A DNA stretch of 64,000 nucleotides, from the NCBI RefSeq assembly GCF_030814475.1, contig NZ_JAUSVF010000001.1, forward strand, positions 1,757,001 to 1,821,000, in the 5' to 3' direction. The notes under the pieces were generated by a model. The model saw nothing but the letters and a program-made list of their open reading frames with translations, ran no database searches and had not been told where the DNA came from. The stretch comes from Pararhizobium capsulatum DSM 1112. GTDB taxonomy: Bacteria; Pseudomonadota; Alphaproteobacteria; Rhizobiales; Rhizobiaceae. Shown piece after piece: positions 35,220-44,267 of the stretch; within the stretch, counting starts at the first letter, position 1; each line of letters starts with the position of its first letter. Both the position numbers and the translations under genes were made by a program.

Positions 35220-35555
35220 ATGGTGCGCGGGTACTTTGACCCCGGAGTTTTGAGTGCGCGGCTTGATCTTGAACGGCTGGTCGCAACGCCGGATGGGCAG
35301 GGTGGCGAGGTGAAAAGCTTCGAACAGATCGGCGCAGTGTGGGCGCGGGTTGAGCCATTGGCGGCGGTAACGACGGATAGCGGCGGGGTGCAGCAGGTGA
35401 CGGTGACGCATGAGATCCTCGTGCGGCATCGCGGCGATCTTGTTTCCGGCATGCGGTTTGCCAAGGGCTTGCGGCGCTTCCTGGTGCAGACAGTGCATGA
35501 TCCGGATGAAGACGGGCGATACCTGATCTGCCGGTGCACGGAGGAAGGACAATGA
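35220..35555 (+). CDS. Head closure / head-tail adaptor protein (GTA gp7-like)
   Basis: A 111-residue protein of the Phage_H_T_join family (PF05521, SPP1 gp16-like). It has LSARLDLERLVATPDGQGGE, VWARVEPLAAVTTDSGGVQQ and THEILVRHRGDLVSGMRFAK, and ends YLICRCTEEGQ. ATG 35220 follows GCGAGGG just after the connector stop. It seals the packed head before tail joining. Confidence 0.88.
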   Translation: MVRGYFDPGVLSARLDLERLVATPDGQGGEVKSFEQIGAVWARVEPLAAVTTDSGGVQQVTVTHEILVRHRGDLVSGMRFAKGLRRFLVQTVHDPDEDGRYLICRCTEEGQ

Positions 35556-35956
35556 GTGCGAGCGCGGCGCTGCAGAAGGCCATTTACCTGAGGCTGCAGG
35601 GGGATGCGGCGCTTGTTGCGCTCGTGGGCGCGGACGGGGTGCGTGATCGTGTCGTAACGGGTGCGCAGCGGCCTTTCGTTCAAATAGCCTCCCTGGAGAG
35701 CAGGGATGCTTCGACGGCGAGTGAAACGGGCGAGGAGCATCTGGTCACACTGGAGGTGCGCACCGGTGAAGGCGGCAATCGGGAGGCGCAGGTGATCGCG
35801 AGCCGGGTTCGGTCGCTGCTGGATGATACTGCACTGGAGCTCGACGGGTTTGTGCTCGTTGGAATTGCCCATCGGCGCACGCGGATAGGTCGCGACGCCA
35901 ATGCCAAGGGACATTTGGCAGAAATGGTGTTTCGGGCGGTGACGGAGCCGGAGTGA
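35552..35956 (+). CDS. DUF3168 tail terminator/completion protein (GTA gp8-like)
   Basis: A 134-residue DUF3168 protein. ATG 35552 overlaps the previous stop, with GGAGGAAGG before it. It contains ALQKAIYLRLQGDAALVALV, VQIASLESRDASTASETGEE and HLVTLEVRTGEGGNREAQVI, the standard core. It caps the tail tube and meets the head adaptor. Intact. Confidence 0.88.
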   Translation: MSASAALQKAIYLRLQGDAALVALVGADGVRDRVVTGAQRPFVQIASLESRDASTASETGEEHLVTLEVRTGEGGNREAQVIASRVRSLLDDTALELDGFVLVGIAHRRTRIGRDANAKGHLAEMVFRAVTEPE

Positions 35957-35983
35957 CGGCGTTCTCATGAAAGGACAAGGCGG

Positions 35984-36390
35984 ATGGTGGCTCAGAAGGG
36001 CAAGGATCTTCTGTTGAAGATCGACAATGGCGGGACTTACGCGACGGTGGCGGGGCTGCGGTCGAAGCGGATTGCATTCAATGCCGAGACGGTCGATGGC
36101 ACGGATGCGGAATCGGCGGGTCGTTGGCGCGAGTTGCTGGGTGGAACGGGTATCCAGCGGGCTTCGGTTTCGGGGGCGGGGATATTCAAGGACCAGGCTT
36201 CCGATGCGCTGGTGCGAACCGCGTTCTTCGGGGCTGTCGTGCAGAACTGGCAGATCGTCATTCCCGATTTGGCACCGTGACCGGGGCGTTTCAGGTAACG
36301 GCGCTGGAATATTCCGGTCAATACAATGGTGAGGTTCTGTTCGAGATCGCGCTGGAATCTGCTGGCGCGCTAACCTTTACGGCACTTTGA
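35984..36390 (+). pseudogene. Major tail (tube) protein (GTA gp9-like), single-base deletion
   Basis: The frame from ATG 35984 gives MVAQKGKDLLLKIDNGGTYA and VAGLRSKRIAFNAETVDGTD, the TP901-1/GTA major tail protein. It stops after IVIPDLAP at 36280, 98 residues instead of about 135. In the next frame the missing end is complete: FGTVTGAFQVTALEYSGQYN, then VLFEIALESAGALTFTAL to the stop at 36390. Restoring one T in the TTT at 36268-36270 (GAT TTT GGC) rejoins the two halves exactly as in intact relatives. The tail tube could not form as the sequence stands. Confidence 0.85.
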
Positions 36391-36740
36391 TGGGGACCGG
36401 GACTTTAGGCCGGGCGAACCGGCGGCGGGGCGAGATCGAAGCCGTCATCAATGGCGAGCGGCGGATACTTTGCCTGACGCTCGGCAGTCTGGCGGAGCTG
36501 GAAACGGCTTTTGCAGCCGATAATCTGATGGACTTGGCCGGCCGGTTTGCCGAGGGGCGGCTGAAGGCGGCGGATATGATCCGTATCCTTGGTGCGGGCC
36601 TGCGCGGTGGCGGCAATCTGATCGATGACGAAGATGTGGCCGATATGAGCGTTGATGGTGGGCTGGCGGCCATGGCGGGGCTGACCGGCGCGTTGCTCTC
36701 GGCGACCTTTGCGGGCGAGGAACAACCGGCAAACCCTTGA
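36390..36740 (+). CDS. GTA tape-measure chaperone, GTA_TAC/gp10 family
   Basis: A 116-residue protein of the gene transfer agent gp10-type family (Phage_TAC_11). It has RANRRRGEIEAVINGERRIL, LTLGSLAELETAFAADNLMD and LRGGGNLIDDEDVADMSVDG. ATG 36390 shares its first base with the preceding stop. These proteins help fold the tape measure during tail assembly. Intact. Confidence 0.82.
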   Translation: MGTGTLGRANRRRGEIEAVINGERRILCLTLGSLAELETAFAADNLMDLAGRFAEGRLKAADMIRILGAGLRGGGNLIDDEDVADMSVDGGLAAMAGLTGALLSATFAGEEQPANP

Positions 36741-36973
36741 GAGCCGCAGGTGGGGTTGCGCCTGTTTCCGCATCGGCCTTCCCCTGGGAAGCGGTGATGG
36801 AAGCGGGGTTTTCCCGTCTGCGGCTTTCTTCCGAACATTTCTGGCGGATGACGCCGCGGGAGCTTGTGGCGGCGCTTGGCGGGCCGAGACGCGGCGCGTC
36901 GATCGATCGAGCAGCGTTTGAGGCGTTGCGGCAGGCGTTTCCTGACAGAGAGGACACCCGTGATGGCAAATGA
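36737..36973 (+). CDS. Tail assembly chaperone, rcc01693-like (gp10.1)
   Basis: A 78-residue protein read from TTG 36737, coupled to the preceding stop (TTGA). The core FPWEAVMEAGFSRLRLSSEH and FWRMTPRELVAALGG is that of rcc01693/DUF2376 chaperones. The start is uncertain since TTG is the only candidate upstream of the core with coupling. The gene overlaps the tape measure start by 11 bases. Confidence 0.75.
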   Translation: MRAAGGVAPVSASAFPWEAVMEAGFSRLRLSSEHFWRMTPRELVAALGGPRRGASIDRAAFEALRQAFPDREDTRDGK

Positions 36974-37496
36974 CCAATTCGATTTTTCCGGAGCGCGGGA
37001 AGAGGCCGATGGGCTTTCGGATGTTCTGGCGGAACTGGAGCAGCGGTCGCGGTCCTTTGGCTCGGCGCTGACGGGGGCGCTGACCTCGGCGGTCAGGGGC
37101 GGCAAGGGGCTGGAGGACATCCTGCGCAGTGCGGGGCTGCGGCTGACGGAGATCGCGCTTTCGGCGGGCATCAAGCCGCTGGAGGGGGCGATCGGCAGTC
37201 TGATCTCCGGCGTTTCCGGCGGGGTGAAGGCTTTTGCTGATGGCGGCGTGGTTTCGGCGCCGACCTATTTTCCGATGGCAGGCGGTACCGGCCTGATGGG
37301 CGAGGCGGGGTCGGAGGCGATCCTGCCGCTGAGGCGCGGAGCGGACGGGGCGCTGGGTGTTGCGGCTCAGGGTGGTGGGGCGATGAATGTCGTCTTCAAT
37401 GTCAGTGCAACGGATGTCGAAAGCTTCCGCCGGTCGGAGGGACAGATCGCCGCTTTGCTGACGCGCACGGTGCGGCGCGGCCAACGTGGATTGTGA
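36963..37496 (+). CDS. Short tail tape measure protein (GTA gp11-like)
   Basis: A 177-residue protein from ATG 36963 (MANDQFDFSG). It shows the GTA tape-measure pattern: EADGLSDVLAELEQRSRSFG, SAVRGGKGLEDILRSAGLRL, AFADGGVVSAPTYFPMAGGT and GEAGSEAILPLRRGADGALG. The short length matches the short tail of GTA particles. Intact. The 121-base spacer to the next gene holds no gene. Confidence 0.85.
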   Translation: MANDQFDFSGAREEADGLSDVLAELEQRSRSFGSALTGALTSAVRGGKGLEDILRSAGLRLTEIALSAGIKPLEGAIGSLISGVSGGVKAFADGGVVSAPTYFPMAGGTGLMGEAGSEAILPLRRGADGALGVAAQGGGAMNVVFNVSATDVESFRRSEGQIAALLTRTVRRGQRGL

Positions 37497-37617
37497 GCTT
37501 CTGGCGGTAAGGGATTCCACGGATTCGCGTTTTTGATGCGCGCCAATCTTGCGCTTTTACATGAGCTTGAAGGCGCCTGTTCCTTTTCGACAACTTTGAA
37601 ACGACAGGGATAACCAC

Positions 37618-38258
37618 ATGGTCACGGGATTTCATGAAGTGGCGTTTCCGCTGCAACTGGCGCTCGGCACAAGCGGCGGGCCGGTGCGGCGCACGGATAT
37701 CGTCAGTTTGTCCAACGGGCGCGAGAACCGCAACAGCCGATGGCGCGATGCGCGGCGGCATTACGATGCCGGATCGGGGGTGAAATCCGTGGCCGATCTC
37801 TACCGGGTGCTTGAATTCTTCGAGGCGCGGGCGGGACAGCTGAACGGGTTCCGGTTTCGCGATCCGGTCGATTTTCAGTCCTGCGGGCCGATCGCAACGG
37901 TGAGCGCTGCCGACCAGGCGATCGGTACGGGCAATGGGTGACGGCAACGTTCCAGCTTTGCAAGGTCTATGCCGATGCCGGAGGAACGACAACGCGGATG
38001 ATTGAGAAGCCGGTGGCGGGGAGCGTGGTTCTGACGGTTGGCGGGGCGGCGGCGCCTCCTGCCGATTTCACACTGGATGCGGTGACGGGAAAGGTGACGT
38101 TTCTGCCGGGGAAGATACCGGCTGGCGGCGCGGTCGTGCGCGCCGGGTTTCGCTTCGAGGTGCCGGTACGCTTCGATACCGACCGGATCGAGATCGACCT
38201 GGCGCAGTTCCAGGCCGGGCGCATTCCGTCCATTCCTCTGGTGGAGATCAAGCCATGA
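37618..38258 (+). pseudogene. DUF2460 distal tail protein (GTA gp12-like), single-base deletion
   Basis: ATG 37618 opens TGFHEVAFPLQLALGTSGGP and runs through FEARAGQLNGFRFRDPVDFQ, the DUF2460 N-terminal half, but stops at 37941 after IGTGNG. The C-terminal half continues in another frame: TATFQLCKVYADAGGTTTRM through VRFDTDRIEIDLAQFQAGRI to 38258. Adding one G to the GGG at 37936-37938 gives GNGVTATFQL and a normal protein of about 213 residues. DUF2460 forms the distal tail ring to which the hub attaches. Confidence 0.85.
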
Positions 38259-39145
38259 GAACAGTTCCTGCCGGCCTTGCGGCGCATCTGGAAGGCGATG
38301 CGACGACGGTTTGTCATTGTTGGCGCGTGACGCGGCGTGACGGGGTTGTCGCGGGCTTTACCGAGCACGATCGTGATCTCGTAGTTTCGGGAACGCTTTA
38401 CCTCGCGGCGAGCGGATTTGCGGCGGCCGATAGCGAGGCGGCCAGCGGACTTTCGGTCGATGCGGGCGAGGTGACGGGTGGTTTTTCGGGCGATGCGATC
38501 GGCGAGGCGGATGTTCTGGCGGGGCGCTATGACGGGGCGAAGGTCGAGACCTTTCTCGTCAACTGGCAGGCGCCGGAACAACACATCCTGTTGCGCGTCG
38601 AGGAGATCGGCGAGGTGGTGAGGGCCGGCGGTGCCTTCCGTGCGGAACTGCGGCGGATGACGCATCGGCTGGGGCAGGTGCAGGGGCGGGTCTATAGCCG
38701 TCGGTGCGATGCGACGCTCGGGGATGGCCGGTGCGGGGTCGATCTCGACAGCCCGGCTTATCGTGTGGAAGGGGCGGTGTCGGCTGTGCTCGGCGAGACG
38801 CGGTTGGTGGTTTCGGGGCTTGAGGGATTTGTGCCGGGGCAGTGCCGGTATGGGACGCTGACATTCCTGAGTGGGGGCAACGTTGGGATGGTCTCGGATA
38901 TCGACGATCATCGGCGAGATGGCGGGGCGGTGACGGTTTCGCTGTGGCTGCCGCCGGCTTTGCCGATCGTGGTCGGGGATACGTTCGTGGCGACGGTGGG
39001 GTGCGACAAGAGCTTTGCCACCTGTCGGGCACGGTTTTCGAACGGGCTCAATTTTCGCGGCTTTCCGCATATGCCCGGCGGCGACTTTGCCTTCGGCTAT
39101 GCGGATGGGGATACGGTTCATGACGGGCGGCCGCTTTATGAATGA
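38255..39145 (+). CDS. DUF2163 tail hub protein (GTA gp13-like)
   Basis: A 296-residue protein from ATG 38255, which overlaps the DUF2460 stop. It has CHCWRVTRRDGVVAGFTEHD, GRYDGAKVETFLVNWQAPEQ and VYSRRCDATLGDGRCGVDLD. The C-terminal FAT module is GCDKSFATCRARFSNGLNFR then GFPHMPGGDF, the phage BR0599 domain. Six Cys are present; relatives bind an Fe-S cluster in the hub. Intact. Confidence 0.9.
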   Translation: MRTVPAGLAAHLEGDATTVCHCWRVTRRDGVVAGFTEHDRDLVVSGTLYLAASGFAAADSEAASGLSVDAGEVTGGFSGDAIGEADVLAGRYDGAKVETFLVNWQAPEQHILLRVEEIGEVVRAGGAFRAELRRMTHRLGQVQGRVYSRRCDATLGDGRCGVDLDSPAYRVEGAVSAVLGETRLVVSGLEGFVPGQCRYGTLTFLSGGNVGMVSDIDDHRRDGGAVTVSLWLPPALPIVVGDTFVATVGCDKSFATCRARFSNGLNFRGFPHMPGGDFAFGYADGDTVHDGRPLYE

Positions 39146-39680
39146 GGGGGGCGGGGCCGCAAGCCCGGAACCAGTCGGCCCCGTCATCCGGCCCTTCGGG
39201 CCACCTTTTCCCCGCGGGGGAGAAGAGAGAGCAAGCGGCCCGGACTGTGATGTTGGGCGTGAGGTGATCGAGGCGGCGCAGCGCTGGATCGGGACGCCGT
39301 ATCGGCATCAGGCGAGCGCCCGGGGGATCGGCTGCGATTGTCTGGGGCTGGTGCGCGGGGTGTGGCGGGATCTTTATGGCGACGAGCCGGAGATGCCGCC
39401 GCCCTATCAGCCCGACTGGGCGGAGCGGGGCGGCGAGGAGCGGCTGATGGCGGCGGCGTTGCGGCATTTCGGGGCGGCGGTGCCGGTGAGCGAAATGCGG
39501 GTGGGGGATCTGCTGCTGTTTCGGTGGCGGGCGGAGATGCCGGCGAAACATGCGGGCATCCTCGCCGATGGTGGGCGGTTTATCCACGCTTATGAGCAGG
39601 CCGCCGTGATCGAATCCGCGCTCGTGCCTTCGTGGCGGTGGCGGATTGCGGCGGTGTTTCGGTTTCCGGAGAAGGGATAG
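39138..39680 (+). CDS. NlpC/P60 peptidase of the GTA tail (gp14-like) with RIME-derived N-terminal insert
   Basis: A 180-residue cell-wall peptidase. The catalytic domain starts at VIEAAQRWIGTPYRHQASAR. The nucleophile is in GIGCDCLGLVRGVWRDLYGD (Cys of CDCLG), and the His is in KHAGILADGGRFIHAYEQ. Relatives begin only a few residues before VIEAAQRW. Here ATG 39138 (MNEGGG) is followed by PVGPVIRPFGPPFPRGGEER, which is a translated RIME half-element. The insert keeps the frame, so a fused protein can still be made. It degrades peptidoglycan for particle entry. Confidence 0.85.
   Translation: MNEGGGAASPEPVGPVIRPFGPPFPRGGEERASGPDCDVGREVIEAAQRWIGTPYRHQASARGIGCDCLGLVRGVWRDLYGDEPEMPPPYQPDWAERGGEERLMAAALRHFGAAVPVSEMRVGDLLLFRWRAEMPAKHAGILADGGRFIHAYEQAAVIESALVPSWRWRIAAVFRFPEKG
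39175..39238. repeat. Half-RIME inside the NlpC/P60 coding sequence
   Basis: CCGTCATCCGGCCCTTCGGG followed by CCACCTTTTCCCCGCGGGGG and AGAAGAGAGAGCAAGCGG matches the right half of the RIME copies at 28069 and 29611. It encodes about 21 residues of the peptidase N-terminus. Confidence 0.75.
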
Positions 39681-39685
39681 AATCC

Positions 39686-42600
39686 ATGGCGACGATCCTT
39701 CTGCAGGCGGCGGGCGCGGCTCTTGGCAGTGTTTTCGGAACAGTCGGGGCCGTGCTGGGGCGGGCGGCCGGGGCCTTAGCAGGGTCGGCAATCGACCGGG
39801 CGCTGATTGGTGGTGGCACGGTTTCGAGGGCGCGGCTTTCGGATGCGCGGATTCCGGGGGCGGAGGAAGGCACGGCGATTACCCGCGCCTATGGCACGGT
39901 GCGGATCGGTGGCACGCTGATCTGGGCGACTCGGTTCGAAGAGGAAGTCAGGAGCGAGCGGCAGGGCGGCAAGGCGAGCGGACCGCGGGTCGAGACGTTT
40001 CGCTACTTCGCCAATTTTGCGCTCGGCATCTGCGAAGGTGAGATTGCCGGTATCAGGCGGGTCTGGGCGGATGGGCGGGAGCTTGATCTCACCACCGTTG
40101 AAATGCGGGTCTATCGTGGGGCGGACATGCAGGCACCCGATCCGCTGATCGAGGCGAAGCAGGGGACGGGCAAGGCGCCGGCTTTTCGCGGGCTTGCCTA
40201 TGCAGTGTTCGAGCGACTGCCGATCGATGGCTTCGGCAATCGTATTCCTGTGATCCAGTTCGAGGTCTTGAGGCCGGTCGGGCAGCTGGAGAAAGACATC
40301 CGGGCGGTGACGATCATTCCCGGTGCCAGTGAGCATGGGTATGACCCCCATGTCGTCACCGTGAAGACGGGAGCGGGGAAAAGCCGACGGATCAACCGCA
40401 ATGTCTTTCACGCGGCGAGCGACTGGCAGGCTTCGCTTGATGAACTGCAGGCGCTGTGTCCGGCGCTGGAGCGGGTGGCGCTGGTGGTTTCATGGTTCGG
40501 AACGGATTTGCGGGCCGGAGACTGCAGGATCATGCCGGGAGTCGAGACGGCGGTGCGGCAGAATGAGAGCCGGGTCTGGTCGGTGAATGGCATCGATCGC
40601 GCGCATGCACTGTTGGTGAGCAGCGATGGCGGCGGGCCGGCCTATGGCGGCACGCCGAGTGATGCGAGCGTCTTCGCGGCGATTGCGGACCTGAAGGCGC
40701 GGGGGGCTGAAGGTCTATCTCTATCCCTTCGTGATGATGGATATTGCCGATGGCAATGTTTTGCCGAACCCGTATGGCGGGATCGGGCAGCCGGCCTATC
40801 CATGGCGGGGCGCATTACCAGCCATCCTGCGATTGGCGAGCCGGGAACGGCGGACAGGACCGCAGCGGCGCGCAGCCAAATTGATGATTTCTGCGGGACG
40901 GCTGAGGCGGCAGATTTTACGGTTTCGGGGACTATCATCTCAGGCGGTACGGACGAGGGATATCGGCGGTTGGTGCTGCATTATGGGTTGCTGGCCGAGG
41001 CAGCAGGCGGGGTTGATGGGTTTATCATCGGCTCTGAATTGCGGGGGCTGACGCAGCTGCGTGATGATGAGGGGCGGTTTCCGTTTGTTGAGCAACTGGT
41101 GGCGCTGGCTGCCGATGTCAAGGCAGTCGTCGGGGCGGGAACGAAGATTACCTATGCGGCCGACTGGAGCGAGTATTTCGGCTACCACCCGGCGGATGGG
41201 TCCGGCGAGGTGCACTATAATCTCGATCCGCTCTGGGCCTCGGCCGACATTGATGCGGTGGGGATCGACAACTACATGCCGGTTTCGGACTGGCGTGATG
41301 GGGACCTTTGGAACGGTAATCCGGATGGATGCATGGCGTCGATGCTGCGGCGATGCAGGGGATGATTACGGGTGGCGAGGGGTTCGACTGGTTTTATCAG
41401 GACGAGACCGATCGCAGGGCGCGGGTGCGCACGCCGATCACCGACGGGCTGGCGGGCAAGCCCTGGGTTTATCGTTACAAGGATCTGGAAAGCTGGTGGG
41501 GTAATGTTCATCACGACCGGATCGGCGGTATCGAGTTGACGGGCTCGACGGCTTGGGTGCCTGGATCGAAGCCGATCTGGTTTACGGAGGTGGGCTGTCC
41601 GGCGATCGACAAGGGCGGCAACCAGCCGAATGTGTTCGTCGATCCGAAATCGTCGGAGAATGCGGTTCCGTATTTTTCCAATGGCGGGCGCTCGGATGTC
41701 GTGCAACGGCGGTTTCTGGAGGCGCATCATGCGCATTGGGCGGAGGCTGATGGTCCGGTCGATCCGGATCATTTGTTCGTGTGGACCTGGGATGCGCGGC
41801 CAATGCCGGCTTTTCCGGAAAATACCGATCTCTGGGCGGATGGGGATAACTGGCAGAAGGGACACTGGCTGAACGGGCGGCTCGGGGCGGCGGGTGCGGG
41901 GGATGTGATCCGCGCCGTTCTGGCGGACCATGGTTTTGCGGATGCGGATACGTCAGGGGTGACCGGCGATGTCACGGGGTATGTGCAGGCGGAGCAGGCT
42001 TCGGCGCGGGATGTGCTGGAGCCGCTGATGCAGGCGCTGTCGATCGATGCGGTGGAGGATGGTGGGACGCCGCGGTTTCGATCGCGGCTGAAGCTGGCGG
42101 CAAAGACGAGTATGATCGATGTGCTGGCCGAGGATGGGGATGCAGCGCCCTATGAGGAGACGCGGAGGCATGGCAGCGATTTTGCCGGGGAGGCCTTGAT
42201 CGATTTCTTCGATGCGACGGCGGACTATGGGCGGGCAACAGTGCGGTCACGACGAGCCGGGGTGGCGAGCGAGCGGGTACTCAGGCTTTCGCCACCGGCG
42301 GTGTTGCATGAGGGCATGGCGGCGGGGGCCGTGGAGGACGTGCTGAAGGACCATCAGGCGGCGCGGCGGCATGTACGGTTTAGTCTCTCGCCTGCGGCGT
42401 CGGCGCTTGAGCCGGGCGATGTCGTTGGCTTCGAGGATGGGCCGGAGGGACGGTTCATCATCGAGCGGATAGAAGACGGGAAAATGCGTCGCGTCGAGGC
42501 GCGGGCGTTTCAGCCATCTGGGAACGGTGGGGCAGTGGTGCCTCCGACGCTGGATTGCGTCCTTCGCGGTTGGCCTCGGATGCATTCTCACCGGTGGTGA

Positions 42601-43502
42601 TGCTGATGGACCTTCCGCAATACGACGGGGCGGCGAGTTTCGCACGGGCGGCGGTTTTCGCGCGGCCCTGGCGGCCGGCGATGCTGTCGTCTTCTGCGAC
42701 GACGGACGGGTATAGGTTGCGGCAGCGCTTCGACCGGCCGGCGAAGACCGGCATGCTGACTGCGGCGTTAGCGCCGGGTGTCGCCGGTCGTTTCGACTGG
42801 TCGCAGGCGCTGCTGGTGAACCTCGATTTCGGCGGTTTGTCTTCGGCGTCGCGGATTGCCGTGTTGAACGGGCAGAACCGGCTGGCTGTGCAGGCGGCGA
42901 ATGGGGTCTGGGAAGTCATCGGTTTTCTGGAGGCCGAGGAGGTTGCGGCCGGGCAATGGCGGCTTTCGGGCTTGTTGCGCGGATTGCATGGCACGGGCGA
43001 CGCCATGGCCGCGGGGAGCGGAACGGGTGCCGTTGCTGTCGTGCTGGACGAGGCGGTGAAGTCGATCGGGCTGGGGGCTGACGAAACCGGGCGATTGCTC
43101 AATTTTATCGTGGAAGCGGCGGGAGAAACTGCGGTCGGTCCCTTTGCTTTCTCCGGTGGCATCAGGGCGGCGACCCCGGTCGCGCCGGTTCACCTGACAG
43201 CCGAGAGATTGACGGGCGGCGATATCCGGCTGAGCTGGATCCGTTGCGCGCGGCGCGATGCCGATCACTGGCTGGATGGCGACATCGCGCTCGACGAGGC
43301 CGAGGAGCGCTATCGCATCGACATTCTCGACGGGGAGACTGTCAAGCGAGCCTCGGAAAGTCCCACGACCTCCTTCATTTATACCGCGGCCGATGAGACG
43401 ACGGACTTTGGCGGACCGCTGAGCACGATCTCGATTCGTGTCCGCCAGCTTGGGGCCAAGGTGGGGCTTGGGGTGCCGGCACGAGCAGTGTTGGCCTTAT
43501 GA
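39686..43502 (+). pseudogene. Large GTA tail fibre / host-specificity protein (gp15, GTA_TIM and Phage-tail_3), four frame changes
   Basis: The reading starts at ATG 39686 (ATILLQAAGAALGSVFGTVG). It carries the GTA TIM-barrel (LVLHYGLLAEAAGGVDGFII; GTKITYAADWSEYFGYHPAD; GEGFDWFYQDETDRRARVRT) and the Phage-tail_3 half up to 43502; full length would be about 1,270 residues. Frame changes: one extra G at 40701-40706 (expected KVYLYPFVMMDIADGN is read wrongly), one missing G at 40807-40810 that restores the frame, a deletion near 41320-41335 after WNGNPDG, and a deletion near 42550-42558 before LASDAFSPVVMLMDLPQYDG. Open pieces are 39686-41365, 41329-42600 and 42555-43502. As it stands no complete protein can be made. 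Confidence 0.85.
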
Positions 43503-43526
43503 CACAGAAAGAAAAAAGGAGATTGC

Positions 43527-43733
43527 ATGGTTGAGTTGAAAGGGTGGTATCAGTCGATGACGGTCTGGGGAGCGCTGGTTGCCGTTCTCGCCTCCTGCGC
43601 GCATCTGGCGGGGATTGAGATCGGCACGCAGGATCAGCGGCAATTCGTTGATGCATTGACCACGATTGCGGCGGCGGGCGGCGGGCTGGTTGCAATCTAT
43701 GGCCGGATATCTGCAAGCAAAAGGCTGCGTTGA
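43527..43733 (+). CDS. Holin-like small membrane protein
   Basis: A 68-residue protein from ATG 43527 with AAAAGGAGA upstream. Two short membrane segments are present (TVWGALVAVLASCAHLAGIE and IAAAGGGLVAIYGRISASKR). The Gly-Leu-Val-Ala-Ile-Tyr-Gly-Arg motif and length match small rhizobiophage holin-like proteins. It stands right behind the GTA tail fibre gene, a usual place for release functions. Direct evidence for holin activity is lacking. Confidence 0.6.
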   Translation: MVELKGWYQSMTVWGALVAVLASCAHLAGIEIGTQDQRQFVDALTTIAAAGGGLVAIYGRISASKRLR

Positions 43734-43873
43734 TGTCATTTGAAGCGCTGTGATCGTGCCTTTGGACTTGCTGGCGGCATAGGTGAAGCCTTTGTAACCC
43801 GACATTCATTTGCCATTCAGACAGTATGGTCTATTAAAAAACGGAAGAAACGTCAGTCCTCGAAAGTGCGTTC

Positions 43874-44125
43874 ATGTCCTCACCATTGATCATAGCAACG
43901 CTTGCCGCGGGTCTCTCCGGATTCTCGCCGCCTGCAGTTGATCTGCCATCGATGGTTGTCACGGTCGATGGGGATTGCAGCGCGGCCGCAGCGCAGGTGG
44001 TTGCCGATACCGGCGGTGAACTCCTGTCGGCCCAGCCCACCTCGGACGGCAAATGCGTCGTCACCGTGCTCATTCCCGGAAATGGTGGCCGTCCGAAAAA
44101 GGTGACGGTGCGCGTGCCCATGTAA
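43874..44125 (+). CDS. feuN: FeuN-like small periplasmic inhibitor of FeuQ
   Basis: An 83-residue protein beginning MSSPLIIATLAAGLSGFSPP, a short signal peptide. The mature part has two Cys (DGDCSAAAAQ and SDGKCVVTVLIPG) that could form a disulfide. Length, signal and location directly before feuP match FeuN of Sinorhizobium meliloti, a periplasmic protein that restrains the FeuQ kinase and is essential unless feuPQ is mutated (from memory of that work). RBS is weak. About 140 bases separate it from feuP. Confidence 0.7.
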   Translation: MSSPLIIATLAAGLSGFSPPAVDLPSMVVTVDGDCSAAAAQVVADTGGELLSAQPTSDGKCVVTVLIPGNGGRPKKVTVRVPM

Positions 44126-44267
44126 TACCTTATTCCGCCGGCAATGCTGGCTGGGGCTTGCATAATCCTGAGCGAGCGATGGAATAGGCAGCTCCTGATT
44201 CTGCTTTGCTGCACGGATATGGTTGCAGCGGGGGGATAGGGGCGAGGAACAGAGGAAAAATTCGTTC

